This document shows positions 1-8,201 of a DNA stretch of 46,635 nt, in pieces. Position 1 is the first letter of the stretch; every line of letters starts with the position of its first letter. Source of the DNA: a virus. A program made the position numbers and the translations under genes. The notes under the pieces were generated by a model. It did no database searches. It saw only the letters and a list, made by a program, of their open reading frames with translations, and was not told where the DNA came from. The stretch lies in the IMG/VR virus record IMGVR_UViG_3300023108_000048, positions 1-46,635 of that record; one strand, written 5' to 3'.

Positions 1-255
1 ACAGACCTGTTCCTTCGAGCCTTGGAGTCCTACATTCAAGCTATTGTGGACGTACTCAATAAACAGTTGATCGAACGCTTATGGGAACTAAACGGTCTGA
101 ACTATGACCTCATGCCAGTTATTAAAGCTGGTGATGTCGCTCCGCATGATCTTCGTGAGATTGCTGGATTCCTGCGTAACCTCAACGGCGCAGACATTAA
201 CGTGGCAGATCATCCAGAAGTTATACAAAACCTTATGGATATTGCTGAACTCAAT
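1..255. repeat. Terminal redundancy of a circular contig (left copy)
   Basis: Bases 1-255 match 46381-46635 over the full length except at 69, 90, 117, 126 and 129. All five differences fall on third positions of portal codons and are silent. The portal gene is continuous across the join, so this is the overlap of a circular or circularly permuted genome of about 46,380 bp. The silent mismatches suggest two co-existing strains in the sampled population rather than random error. Confidence 0.93.
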
Positions 256-309
256 TATGACCCTGACGTTGGGGTTAAACAAGAACAAACAGAACAGGAA
301 GAAGAATAA
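1..309 (+). CDS. Portal protein, C-terminal part (continues from 45343)
   Basis: This is the C-terminal end of the portal protein whose start is at 45343. On the circle the frame is unbroken (353 codons from the start to base 22) and gives a 448-residue protein. A TTG at 22 should not be read as a start. The sequence is of the Mu gp29-like (DUF935) portal family: it forms the dodecameric ring at one capsid vertex through which DNA enters and leaves. The tail of the protein is very acidic (Glu/Gln-rich). The stop overlaps the start of the next gene (TAATG). Confidence 0.9.
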   Translation, partial: TDLFLRALESYIQAIVDVLNKQLIERLWELNGLNYDLMPVIKAGDVAPHDLREIAGFLRNLNGADINVADHPEVIQNLMDIAELNYDPDVGVKQEQTEQEEE

Positions 310-680
310 TGGCGTTCTTAAATGACCGTGTGTTCGACAACGGATTAACAATCCTAGACACAGAAGCAAATGCAATTCATGTAACTTCGCAAGAAGCTGC
401 AGATTACACAGAAGCAACATCAACATACACACTAGGTAACTCTACATCACTTTCTATCGGCGCACCTGCTGATCGTACTGGTGGTGGTCGTAAGGTTGCG
501 GTGGCAGCTATCACAGATGGTTCTATCACTGGTACTGGTACAGTTACGCACTACGCTATTGTTGACACAGTAAACTCTCGTTTGTTGGCTACTGCTGCCC
601 TGACAGCATCACAGTCTGTTACTAATGGCAACACATTTACACTAGCAACATTCGATATTGGTATCCCTGACCCATCATAA
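309..680 (+). CDS. Small virion-associated protein, unknown
   Basis: This 123-residue protein starts at an ATG overlapping the portal stop. It is rich in Thr, Ser, Ala and Gly with alternating beta-strand-like segments and no membrane segment or cysteine. Position between portal and tail fibres, and composition, suggest a structural or decoration-type beta protein. I recognise the general type from marine phages but cannot give a function. Confidence 0.6.
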   Translation: MAFLNDRVFDNGLTILDTEANAIHVTSQEAADYTEATSTYTLGNSTSLSIGAPADRTGGGRKVAVAAITDGSITGTGTVTHYAIVDTVNSRLLATAALTASQSVTNGNTFTLATFDIGIPDPS

Positions 681-689
681 GGTTGAACT

Positions 690-2648
690 ATGGCACTTGT
701 AATTAAAGATCGTGTAAAAGAAACCACTACAACTACTGGTACTGGGACTTACACATTGGCAGGTGCCGAACAAGGGTACCAAGCCTTTTCAGCAGTCGGG
801 GATGGTAATACAACTTATTATGCTTGTACTGACGACACAGAGTGGGAAGTTGGTATAGGTACGTATACAGCATCGGGTACAACCCTATCACGTACTACCA
901 TCCTTGCATCATCTAATAGTGATAGTGCTGTTGATTGGTCGGCAGGTGAAAAGTTTATCTTTGTCACTCAACCTTCATCTAAGGCAGTTTACAACGATGC
1001 CAGTGGTGATTTCGTAGGTTCTCCTACGTTTACTAACACAGTAACATTTGAACCTATAGGTCACCCTACACATGCAGAAGGTCAAGTCTATTACGACAGT
1101 ACACACAAAACTTTGTCGTATCAAGGCGACATTGATGGCGTAGAGCATGAGATTGGTATTGAGGAACACGTAAGAGTTTACAATAACTCTGGTTCAACTA
1201 TTGCCAAAGGTAAGCCTGTATATTGGTCAGGTAATGCTAATGATCATCCCACTATTGGGTTAGCTAACGCTACAAGCGAGACTAAGTACAACGTACAAGG
1301 TCTTACATCACACGACATTGCTAATGATTCTTATGGGTACGTTATTGTATCTGGTCTTGTAGACGGTATTGATACATCAGGTCTGACAGCAGGTCAAAAC
1401 GTATTTGCTGGCCTGTCTGATGGTGCGCTACGTAATGAAAGTCCTACATACCCTAACTTTCCTATGTGTCTTGGTTGGGTAGTAAAGTCTCACCCAACTG
1501 ATGGTATTATTCTTATCAACCAACAGAACCACTCAGTAAACTCATTTAGAGTTAGAACTGATGCTCACGTTGGTGGTGACTTGATCGTTGGTGGTGACTT
1601 AACAGTACAAGGTACACAGACGAGTGCGTCATCTAATAACGTAAGTCTTGGTGCATCTTTCCAGTACCTAAATGCTGGTGACACTATTGGAGAATCTGGG
1701 ACTACCTTTACAGGTACTGGTAATGACGATGCTTACTTCACTGGACACTATAACGGTACCACAACTACAACTTACTATGTAAAGATTGACGGTGATCAAT
1801 CAGACCCAGACACATTCTCTTGGTCTAAGGATAACTTTGCTACCACAGAAGCAACTGGTGTGACCATTGTTGTAGGTGACAACACCTTAGATAACGGTAT
1901 ATCTATCAACTTTGCTGATTCTAACCACCATACTTTAAATGATGTTTGGTCGGGTACAGCAAGTCCAGCCAATGTGGATACAGGACTTTTCACTAACTAC
2001 AATACTGGCGGTTCTGGTGTAGGTTACACTCACGCAGGTTTCTTCTGGGATGCTTCTACAGCCAAGTGGACACTTCTATCTGAGTACGACCCAGAGCCAG
2101 AAGGTACTATTAACGTAGGCCATGCTTCCGCTACATATGGTACGCTAAAGGCAGGTACATTTGAGGGTAACCTTTCTGGTGACGTAACTGGGGATGTTAC
2201 AGGTACCCTAACAGGTACAGCCGATACAGCAAATACTTTAGATGCTGCTGACAACCAAAAGGCACAGTTTGGGGATTCTAATGATTTAGAAATCTATCAT
2301 GCTGGCGGTAACATAAACCACATATACGGACTTACAGGTAGTTCTACTTACATCACAGGCGGCACTGATTTATACTTACGAGGTGTCAATGGTGAAGAAG
2401 GTGTTACTATCAATGGTAATGGTTCTGTAGAGTTATTTCACGACAACTCGAAAAAGGCAGAGACAACAGCCACAGGTTTGTCGATAACAAACACCCTTGA
2501 TGTAAGTACAATAGACTTGGGTGACTGGACTATCACAGAGTCAGGTGGAAACTTGATCTTCCAATACCAAGGCGCAACTAAGTTCAGCATGGACACTTCT
2601 GGCACTATGAGAGTAGCCAATGACGTAGAGACTGACGCAACCTTCTAA
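690..2648 (+). CDS. Tail fibre protein
   Basis: This 652-residue protein begins with the phage fibre module MALVIKDRVKETTTTTGTGT, common at the N-terminus of marine phage tail fibres, and continues as a Gly/Thr/Asn-rich, beta-repeat protein. The segment around residues 485-510 has short GDVTGDVTGTLTGTAD-like repeats typical of trimeric fibre shafts. It likely forms a trimeric fibre or side spike contacting the host surface. It opens the cluster of fibre genes that interrupts the usual portal-protease order. No C-terminal chaperone domain is visible, unlike in its neighbour. The start follows a weak AAGG Shine-Dalgarno. Confidence 0.75.
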   Translation: MALVIKDRVKETTTTTGTGTYTLAGAEQGYQAFSAVGDGNTTYYACTDDTEWEVGIGTYTASGTTLSRTTILASSNSDSAVDWSAGEKFIFVTQPSSKAVYNDASGDFVGSPTFTNTVTFEPIGHPTHAEGQVYYDSTHKTLSYQGDIDGVEHEIGIEEHVRVYNNSGSTIAKGKPVYWSGNANDHPTIGLANATSETKYNVQGLTSHDIANDSYGYVIVSGLVDGIDTSGLTAGQNVFAGLSDGALRNESPTYPNFPMCLGWVVKSHPTDGIILINQQNHSVNSFRVRTDAHVGGDLIVGGDLTVQGTQTSASSNNVSLGASFQYLNAGDTIGESGTTFTGTGNDDAYFTGHYNGTTTTTYYVKIDGDQSDPDTFSWSKDNFATTEATGVTIVVGDNTLDNGISINFADSNHHTLNDVWSGTASPANVDTGLFTNYNTGGSGVGYTHAGFFWDASTAKWTLLSEYDPEPEGTINVGHASATYGTLKAGTFEGNLSGDVTGDVTGTLTGTADTANTLDAADNQKAQFGDSNDLEIYHAGGNINHIYGLTGSSTYITGGTDLYLRGVNGEEGVTINGNGSVELFHDNSKKAETTATGLSITNTLDVSTIDLGDWTITESGGNLIFQYQGATKFSMDTSGTMRVANDVETDATF

Positions 2649-2684
2649 AGATAATAAAAACACGCTAATAGTGAGAACACGAAG

Positions 2685-4325
2685 ATGGCAGTAAAAATTA
2701 ACGGTACAGTTGTAATTGACGACAGTTTAAACGTCACAAGCAACATCGGCACAGTTGATGGTCGTAATGTCGCAAGTGATGGAACTAAGCTAGATGGCAT
2801 TGAGACTGGTGCTGACGTTACTGCTGACAACTTAGGTTCTGCACTTACAGGCTTAGGTACAATTACTTCTACAGCAAGTGATGACATTCTGCCTATCTAT
2901 GACACCTCTGCTGGTGCGTGGAAGAAAGCTACAGTTACTAACTCTGCTTTAGTCGGTCCCACTGGTCCTACTGGTCCAACAGGACCTACTGGACCTCAAG
3001 GTGCTACTGGTCCGACTGGTCCTACAGGTCCACAAGGAACTAAAGGTCAAAAGGGTGAGTTAGGTGCTACTGGTCCTACAGGTGCTACAGGCCCCACTGG
3101 TTTGACTGGTGATACAGGCCCTACTGGACCTACAGGTGCCAAAGGTCAAAAAGGTGAAGTTGGTGCTACTGGCTCTACTGGACCAACTGGTCCTACTGGC
3201 CCTACTGGTGCCAAAGGTCAAAAAGGTGAAGTAGGTGCTACTGGTCCTCAAGGTACTACTGGCCCAACAGGTCTTACAGGACCTACTGGCCCTCAAGGTG
3301 CTACAGGTCCTACAGGACCCACAGGTGCTAAAGGTCAAAAAGGCGAAGTAGGTAACACAGGTTCTACAGGTCCTACTGGTTCTGTCGGACCCACTGGTCC
3401 TACTGGTCCTACTGGTTCAACAGGTCCTACTGGTCAGAAGGGTCAAAAGGGTGAAGTAGGTGCTACAGGTTCTACTGGTCCTACAGGTGCTACTGGCCCT
3501 ACTGGTGCTACTGGTTCAACAGGACCTCAAGGTCAAAAGGGACAAAAAGGACAGACTGGTGCTACAGGTTCTACTGGTCCTACTGGTGCTACTGGACCTA
3601 CTGGTGCTAAAGGTCAGAAGGGTGAAGTAGGTGCTACTGGTCCTACAGGTCCTCAAGGTGCTACTGGCCCTACTGGTGCTACTGGTCCAACAGGACCTCA
3701 AGGTGCTACAGGTCCAACAGGCCCTACTGGTCAGAAGGGACAAAAAGGTCAAACTGGTTCTACAGGTCCTACAGGCCCGACTGGTTCTACAGGTCCTACA
3801 GGACAGAAGGGCCAGAAGGGTGAGGTTGGGTCGAGTGGTGGTACTGGACCAACAGGTCCTACAGGTCCTACAGGCCCAACAGGTCCAGCAGGTCCAAACA
3901 ATGTTACAGACATATACCTTGCAAATGCCATTTACCACACAGGTGACACTAACACTTACACACAGTTCCATACTAACGATCAATGGCGTGTTGTTGTAGC
4001 TGGATCAGAACGTCTAGAGGTAAAAAGCAGTTCCCCACACGTACTTGTTTCGGGTGACATTAACAGTACCTCTGATAAGTCACTAAAGACCAATATCAAA
4101 CCACTAGAGAACTCACTAGACGACATCTGTAAGCTAGAGGGCGTGTCGTTTGAATGGAAGGACACAGGAACACCTGCGACTGGTTTTATTGCTCAACAGG
4201 TAGAACCTATTTTCCCTGATCTAGTATCAGAGGATGAAGATGGACTCAAGTCAGTAAACTACATAGGTTTGATCGGTTACCTTGTTGAAAGCATCAAGGA
4301 ACTAAAGAAACAAATAGATAGCTAA
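2685..4325 (+). CDS. Collagen-like tail fibre with S74 chaperone domain
   Basis: This 546-residue fibre has four parts. Residues 1-90 are an N-terminal anchor resembling those of the genes at 4343 and 4537. Residues 91-405 are 105 uninterrupted Gly-X-Y triplets, mostly Gly-Pro-Thr. A short beta linker follows, and from about residue 455 there is a C-terminal endosialidase-type S74 self-cleaving chaperone with the Ser463/Lys468 dyad in SDKSLKTNI. The triplet region carries nine modules of the form G-[TAQ]-K-G-Q-K-G; all 18 lysines are in the Y position and followed by Gly, which is the context of collagen lysyl hydroxylase. Prolines are all in the X position, so classical Y-position prolyl 4-hydroxylation has no target. 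It should fold as a triple helix with the S74 domain driving trimerisation. Hydroxylase and glycosyltransferase genes lie 1.5-2 kb downstream. Confidence 0.9.
   Translation: MAVKINGTVVIDDSLNVTSNIGTVDGRNVASDGTKLDGIETGADVTADNLGSALTGLGTITSTASDDILPIYDTSAGAWKKATVTNSALVGPTGPTGPTGPTGPQGATGPTGPTGPQGTKGQKGELGATGPTGATGPTGLTGDTGPTGPTGAKGQKGEVGATGSTGPTGPTGPTGAKGQKGEVGATGPQGTTGPTGLTGPTGPQGATGPTGPTGAKGQKGEVGNTGSTGPTGSVGPTGPTGPTGSTGPTGQKGQKGEVGATGSTGPTGATGPTGATGSTGPQGQKGQKGQTGATGSTGPTGATGPTGAKGQKGEVGATGPTGPQGATGPTGATGPTGPQGATGPTGPTGQKGQKGQTGSTGPTGPTGSTGPTGQKGQKGEVGSSGGTGPTGPTGPTGPTGPAGPNNVTDIYLANAIYHTGDTNTYTQFHTNDQWRVVVAGSERLEVKSSSPHVLVSGDINSTSDKSLKTNIKPLENSLDDICKLEGVSFEWKDTGTPATGFIAQQVEPIFPDLVSEDEDGLKSVNYIGLIGYLVESIKELKKQIDS
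2955..3899 (+). repeat. Gly-X-Y tandem repeat region
   Basis: Degenerate 9-base units (GGT CCT ACT type) encode 105 collagen triplets. Nine longer modules containing two successive Gly-X-Lys triplets are spaced irregularly through the block. The low complexity creates long false open frames in other frames. Copy number may vary between isolates or be collapsed in assembly. Confidence 0.9.
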
Positions 4326-4342
4326 TAGTAGGAGATACGAAG

Positions 4343-4534
4343 ATGGCTATTCAAGTATCTGGTTCAACAGTAATTAGTGACGCAAGAAGAGTAGAAAACT
4401 TAAATAACATAAGGTTTCAGACAGCCACTAGTAACCCTACTGCACAAGGTGTTGGTCAAATATATGTAAACACAAGTTCTAATAAGGCTTATGTATATAC
4501 AGCATCTGGCTGGTTAGAAATAGGGAATGTTTAA
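4343..4534 (+). CDS. Short fibre-anchor paralogue
   Basis: This 63-residue protein begins MAIQVSGSTVISDARRVENL, nearly matching the N-terminus of the next gene and resembling that of the collagen fibre. It ends with a short beta module (YVYTASGWLEIG) also present in the next protein. There is a clear AGGAG upstream. It is likely a minimal virion attachment or adaptor module, or the stump of a fibre gene whose distal part was lost. The size and intact RBS favour a real gene. Confidence 0.65.
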   Translation: MAIQVSGSTVISDARRVENLNNIRFQTATSNPTAQGVGQIYVNTSSNKAYVYTASGWLEIGNV

Positions 4535-4536
4535 GT

Positions 4537-5460
4537 ATGGCTATTCAAGTTAGCGGAACAACTATTATTGATAACTCAAGAAACATGAATGGCTTGAGTA
4601 CCTTTAGGTTACCTCAGTTATCTTCTGCTCCATCTAGTCCTTCTAGTGGTGACAGTTATTACAATACAACTGATGGTATTGCCTATGTTTATGTAGGCAA
4701 CGCATGGCAACCAATGCACAGTGTTCCAGTGGCTGCAACAGGTGGTGATAGCATCTATACATCAGGTGGTTATAAGTACCACAAGTTTACATCCTCTGGT
4801 ACATTTTCAGTTTCTAACGGCGGCGATGTTGATTACATGATAGTTGCTGGCGGTGCTGGTGGTGGATGTTACTACTATTCTGGCGGCGGTGGTGCTGGGG
4901 GTATGATTACAGGGTCAACTACAGTTACAGCAACTAACTATTCAGTGACAGTCGGTGGTGGCGGTGCTGGCTCAGGAAGTTTCTATTCTTGTGGCGGTTC
5001 TGGTGGAAACAGTTCTGCTTTCGGCGTGACTTGCAACGGCGGTGGCGGTGGCGGTAGTTACACAGGCGCATATGCATGTAGTGGCGGTTCTGGTGGTGGT
5101 TCATCAGGTTATTTTAGTCAGGTTGGCTCTGGTACATCTGGTCAAGGTAATCAAGGCGGCCCAGGGGGCAGCTATGGCGGCGGCGGTGGCGGTGGTAAAA
5201 GCCAAGCTGGTTCGGGTGGTTCATCGTCTAGTGGCGGTAAAGGTGGTGACGGTTTGGCTTGGGAAGGTCAAGGGACTTATGCTGGTGGTGGCGGTGGTTC
5301 ACGATACACTGGGTCTGATGGCGCAGGTGGCGCAGGGGGCGGCAGCGCAGGTAACGGTAATGCGGCTACAGCTAACACTGGCGGCGGTGGTGGTGGCTCA
5401 AGGGTTAGCACTGGAAGGAATGGCGGTTCAGGCATTGTAATTATAAGGTATGCAGTCTAA
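4537..5460 (+). CDS. Glycine-rich tail fibre/adhesin
   Basis: This 307-residue protein has an N-terminal anchor (1-70) paralogous to the preceding gene, then a domain from about residue 85 with many poly-Gly runs alternating with Ser, Tyr and a few Cys, ending IVIIRYAV. The glycine-rich repeats recall the polyglycine sandwich of T-even gp38 adhesins and similar glycine-rich phage receptor-binding domains. Its likely role is host recognition at a fibre tip. The cysteines are unusual for a fibre and could form disulfides. It starts two bases after the previous stop and its own stop overlaps the next ATG. Confidence 0.7.
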   Translation: MAIQVSGTTIIDNSRNMNGLSTFRLPQLSSAPSSPSSGDSYYNTTDGIAYVYVGNAWQPMHSVPVAATGGDSIYTSGGYKYHKFTSSGTFSVSNGGDVDYMIVAGGAGGGCYYYSGGGGAGGMITGSTTVTATNYSVTVGGGGAGSGSFYSCGGSGGNSSAFGVTCNGGGGGGSYTGAYACSGGSGGGSSGYFSQVGSGTSGQGNQGGPGGSYGGGGGGGKSQAGSGGSSSSGGKGGDGLAWEGQGTYAGGGGGSRYTGSDGAGGAGGGSAGNGNAATANTGGGGGGSRVSTGRNGGSGIVIIRYAV

Positions 5461-5840
5461 TGGCACACTTCGCAAAAGTTATTCATGGAATGGTTGTCGA
5501 TGTTATTGTTGCAGAACAGGATTTCATTGACCAACTAACTGATGGGGTCGAAGCCACAAAATATATCCAAACAAGTTATAACACACTTGGCGGCGTTCAT
5601 TTGAACGGTGGTACGCCACTGAGAGGTAACTTTGCAAGTGTTGGATATACATACGATAGTGAAAATGATGTGTTTTACGCACCAAAACCCTTTGATAGCT
5701 GGGTTCTTAACACCAATACTTGGACATGGGAAGCCCCTGTTGCTCGTCCAGCAGACGCTGTACTTAATGGTGGGAATGTTATGTATGATTGGGATGAAGA
5801 AAGTCAATCTTGGGTAAGTATTGACCCTAACGAATTATAA
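5460..5840 (+). CDS. Conserved marine-phage fibre-associated protein
   Basis: This 126-residue protein with pattern MAHFAKV...VIVAEQDFID...QTSYNT...LRGNFASVGYTYD belongs to a small family common beside tail-fibre genes of marine myo- and siphophages. It is rich in Trp, Asn and Asp and ends in a Trp-rich segment. Function is not known; a fibre-associated structural role or assembly factor is plausible from position. It overlaps the previous gene by TAATG. Confidence 0.6.
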   Translation: MAHFAKVIHGMVVDVIVAEQDFIDQLTDGVEATKYIQTSYNTLGGVHLNGGTPLRGNFASVGYTYDSENDVFYAPKPFDSWVLNTNTWTWEAPVARPADAVLNGGNVMYDWDEESQSWVSIDPNEL

Positions 5841-5850
5841 AGGAAAACCA

Positions 5851-6384
5851 ATGACCCGACAAAATTGGTTATACTGGCATAAGGCCATAGACACCTCTAA
5901 GATACTAGAGATCGCAGAACGTGAGACTGTACAGGACGCTACTACCTTTGGTGGTATGAACGAACAGTATAGACGCAGCAAGATTGCTTGGCTCTCTGGC
6001 AACGAAGAGATCATGGAAATCTTATGGCCTTACGTAAAAGCTGCTGCCAACACAATAGATGTTGATGTAGAGGCTATGGCTGACTTACAGTACACAGAGT
6101 ACCACGGTTCACAGGAAGCTAAGTACGACTGGCATCATGATGTTGACTGGAACAATAACAACGGTAGAGATCGTAAGTTATCGGTAACAGTTCAACTGTC
6201 AGCCCCAGAGGACTACGAAGGTGGTCACTTTGAGTTTGCAGAAGTCGAACAACCAAACCCAGAGAGTCGTGACAAAGGGACTATTCTCATATTTCCATCG
6301 TACCTACAGCATCGTGTTGCTCCTGTCACCTCTGGTGTACGTAAGACACTGGTTGCTTGGTTCGAGGGACCAACATGGCGTTAG
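5851..6384 (+). CDS. 2OG-Fe(II) oxygenase (prolyl/lysyl hydroxylase-type)
   Basis: This 177-residue protein is a stand-alone Fe(II)/2-oxoglutarate dioxygenase of the P4H/PKHD type. The metal triad is visible as His95-x-Asp97 (YDWHHDVDW) and His154 (LQHRVAP), and Arg164, ten residues after the distal His, is placed to bind 2-oxoglutarate. I chose the ATG at 5851 over an upstream in-frame start because AAAGGAAAACCA precedes it and the upstream start lies inside the previous gene. Such oxygenases are frequent near marine phage tail fibres with unknown target; here a collagen-like fibre sits nearby. It could hydroxylate residues of a fibre protein. Confidence 0.85.
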   Translation: MTRQNWLYWHKAIDTSKILEIAERETVQDATTFGGMNEQYRRSKIAWLSGNEEIMEILWPYVKAAANTIDVDVEAMADLQYTEYHGSQEAKYDWHHDVDWNNNNGRDRKLSVTVQLSAPEDYEGGHFEFAEVEQPNPESRDKGTILIFPSYLQHRVAPVTSGVRKTLVAWFEGPTWR

Positions 6385-8192
6385 TATATCAGGTATCCCT
6401 TCACGGTGATGCCTACGATGCTAGAGATAAGTCTTGGGACCAGATATACTCTGAGACTGGCTGTAAGCCTCTTACAGGCTGGAAAGACCCTTTACTTAAC
6501 CGTACCCTACTAAAAGGTGAGTTTGGTTGCTCTGTGAGCCACATGAGGGTTTGGCAGAAGATTGCAGACAGTGGTTTAAATGGTATCATCCTAGAAGAGG
6601 ATGCAGTATTTACTGAGATTAACCCTCACCATGTAGACCATAAGTTGGAGGATCACGACAGTGTGTGGCTTGGGTATAGACTTAATAGTCTTGGTTACTG
6701 GTATAATTGTCATGCTTATGCTATTACTCCTGATACTGCCTTATTACTTATAGATGGATTTAGCCAGAGCATAATACCTGTCGATGAATGGGTACCCTTA
6801 AAACTAAAAGACAAGCGTAACTACTTCTATCCCGAAGAGGTTGTTAAGCAGATTCCACGTGAAACCCGACCTAGCACGATTGAGGAAACAGATATGCTAC
6901 CCGAAGAATATACTAACATGCACATTGTAACTGTCGCTACAGACGAAAGTAAGATGTGGGCATTAGAGCAATCAGCTAAACGCTACGGTGTTACAATACA
7001 TAACATCGGCAAAGGCTCTGACTGGTATGATCCAATGGAAGGTCATGCAGGTATGCCAAAGATTGACATGATGATAGAGTTCTTGAAGGAACTACCTACA
7101 TCAGACATTGTTTTGTTTATGGATGGCTACGACACATTCTTTGTTAATTCACCATTAGAGATACTAGAAAGATTCAAAGGTTTTGATGTAGATGTACTCT
7201 TTGGTGCAGAGGACAACTTCTGGCCCCCAGAAGAGTTCCTACAGAAACAGTTTGACCGTCAACATCCTAACGAGTATTACAAGTACCTTAACAGTGGCTG
7301 TTACATTGGTCGTGCCGATGCTTTGTATCACTTGTTTACAGAACCAGTTGTAAATGACACAGGGGATGATCAACGCTATTGTCAAGTAAGGTACTTAGCA
7401 CGTACACCACCACCAGAAGATTCACCTATCCATTGGAAATGGGATCGTATAAACTTTCCTTACAAGATTGCCTTGGACCATGAGGCTTACATCTTTCAGA
7501 ACCACGATAATTCTGTAACGGTTCAGGATCGTCAAATGTTTGGTGCAATTTGTTGCCCCTGCATTTATCATGGTAACGGTGGTCAGTTGGCTAAGGATAA
7601 GTTCGTTAAGTTAGCTGGTCAGTTGGGCTACAAAGAGCCACAACCTGTACCCTACTTAATGACACTGGATTACGAAGAGGTTGCCCCAGAGGTTCTAGTT
7701 ACACCCTTTCTTACAGAACGTCAATGTGACTACCTTATTAATAAATCTGAAAGCTATGGAAACTGGGGTCAGATGGATGGTGATAAGTTTCCAGCACAAG
7801 AGATACGTGTAAAGAACCTTGGTTTGTGGCAAGAGTATGAAAACCTTTGGAAAGAGAAACTTGGCAAGATTGCTATGGAGCATTGGAAGCCATATCAGCA
7901 CATTGGTTTACGTGATGCCTTTACCATGCGGTACTCTATGGATACGCAGAAAGATTTGGGGTGGCATACGGATGCTTCGTTGGTTACTGGGTCGGTCAAG
8001 TTAAATAACAACTACGAAGGTGCTACACTCATTTTCCCACGACAAGAGTTTACTAACATTGACGTACCTGTAGGTCACTGTATCCTATTTCCATCGGATG
8101 TAACTCATGGTCACTATGTTGATGAACTAAAAAGTGGTACAAAGTACAGCCTTACAATGTGGACCTCAAGACATGAGGGTGATGTAAACTAG
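6375..8192 (+). CDS. GT25 + PLOD-type glycosyltransferase + lysyl-hydroxylase-like fusion
   Basis: This 605-residue protein has three enzyme domains. Residues 1-150 resemble GT25 (LPS/collagen galactosyltransferase), with GEFGCSVSH at 48-56, ILEEDA at 72-77 and IIPVDEW. Residues 181-420 match the glycosyltransferase domain of procollagen lysyl hydroxylases (PLOD/LH3): MDGYD gives Asp250 and Asp253, Trp283 lies in FWPPE, YLNSG, Asp331-Asp332, LDHEAYIFQN, and His399 in YHGNGG. In human LH3 the equivalents Asp112, Asp115 and His253 bind manganese. Residues 435-600 are a 2OG-Fe(II) dioxygenase with His531-x-Asp533, His580 and Lys590, spaced as in LH3. The expected chemistry is lysine hydroxylation followed by sugar transfer to hydroxylysine. 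The ATG at 6375 overlaps the preceding oxygenase by ten bases. The substrate is inferred to be the collagen-like fibre. Confidence 0.88.
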   Translation: MALVYQVSLHGDAYDARDKSWDQIYSETGCKPLTGWKDPLLNRTLLKGEFGCSVSHMRVWQKIADSGLNGIILEEDAVFTEINPHHVDHKLEDHDSVWLGYRLNSLGYWYNCHAYAITPDTALLLIDGFSQSIIPVDEWVPLKLKDKRNYFYPEEVVKQIPRETRPSTIEETDMLPEEYTNMHIVTVATDESKMWALEQSAKRYGVTIHNIGKGSDWYDPMEGHAGMPKIDMMIEFLKELPTSDIVLFMDGYDTFFVNSPLEILERFKGFDVDVLFGAEDNFWPPEEFLQKQFDRQHPNEYYKYLNSGCYIGRADALYHLFTEPVVNDTGDDQRYCQVRYLARTPPPEDSPIHWKWDRINFPYKIALDHEAYIFQNHDNSVTVQDRQMFGAICCPCIYHGNGGQLAKDKFVKLAGQLGYKEPQPVPYLMTLDYEEVAPEVLVTPFLTERQCDYLINKSESYGNWGQMDGDKFPAQEIRVKNLGLWQEYENLWKEKLGKIAMEHWKPYQHIGLRDAFTMRYSMDTQKDLGWHTDASLVTGSVKLNNNYEGATLIFPRQEFTNIDVPVGHCILFPSDVTHGHYVDELKSGTKYSLTMWTSRHEGDVN

Positions 8193-8201
8193 GAGTAACA
8201 A

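Noticed and set aside
1-255. True direct terminal repeats of a linear genome
   Set aside because: The repeat is only 255 bp, lies in the middle of the portal gene and differs by silent changes, which fits an assembly overlap of a circular contig better.
88-432. Minus-strand frame across the portal end
   Set aside because: Opposite to the coupled portal and following genes, with no RBS or family resemblance.
3060-3983. Long minus-strand frames rich in Cys, Arg, Ser and Thr, and a plus-strand frame at 3631
   Set aside because: They are mirror products of the low-complexity Gly-X-Y repeat and have no RBS or meaningful composition.
5042-5440. Alternate plus-strand frame rich in Ala and Val
   Set aside because: It is a shadow of the glycine-rich repeat in the fibre gene.
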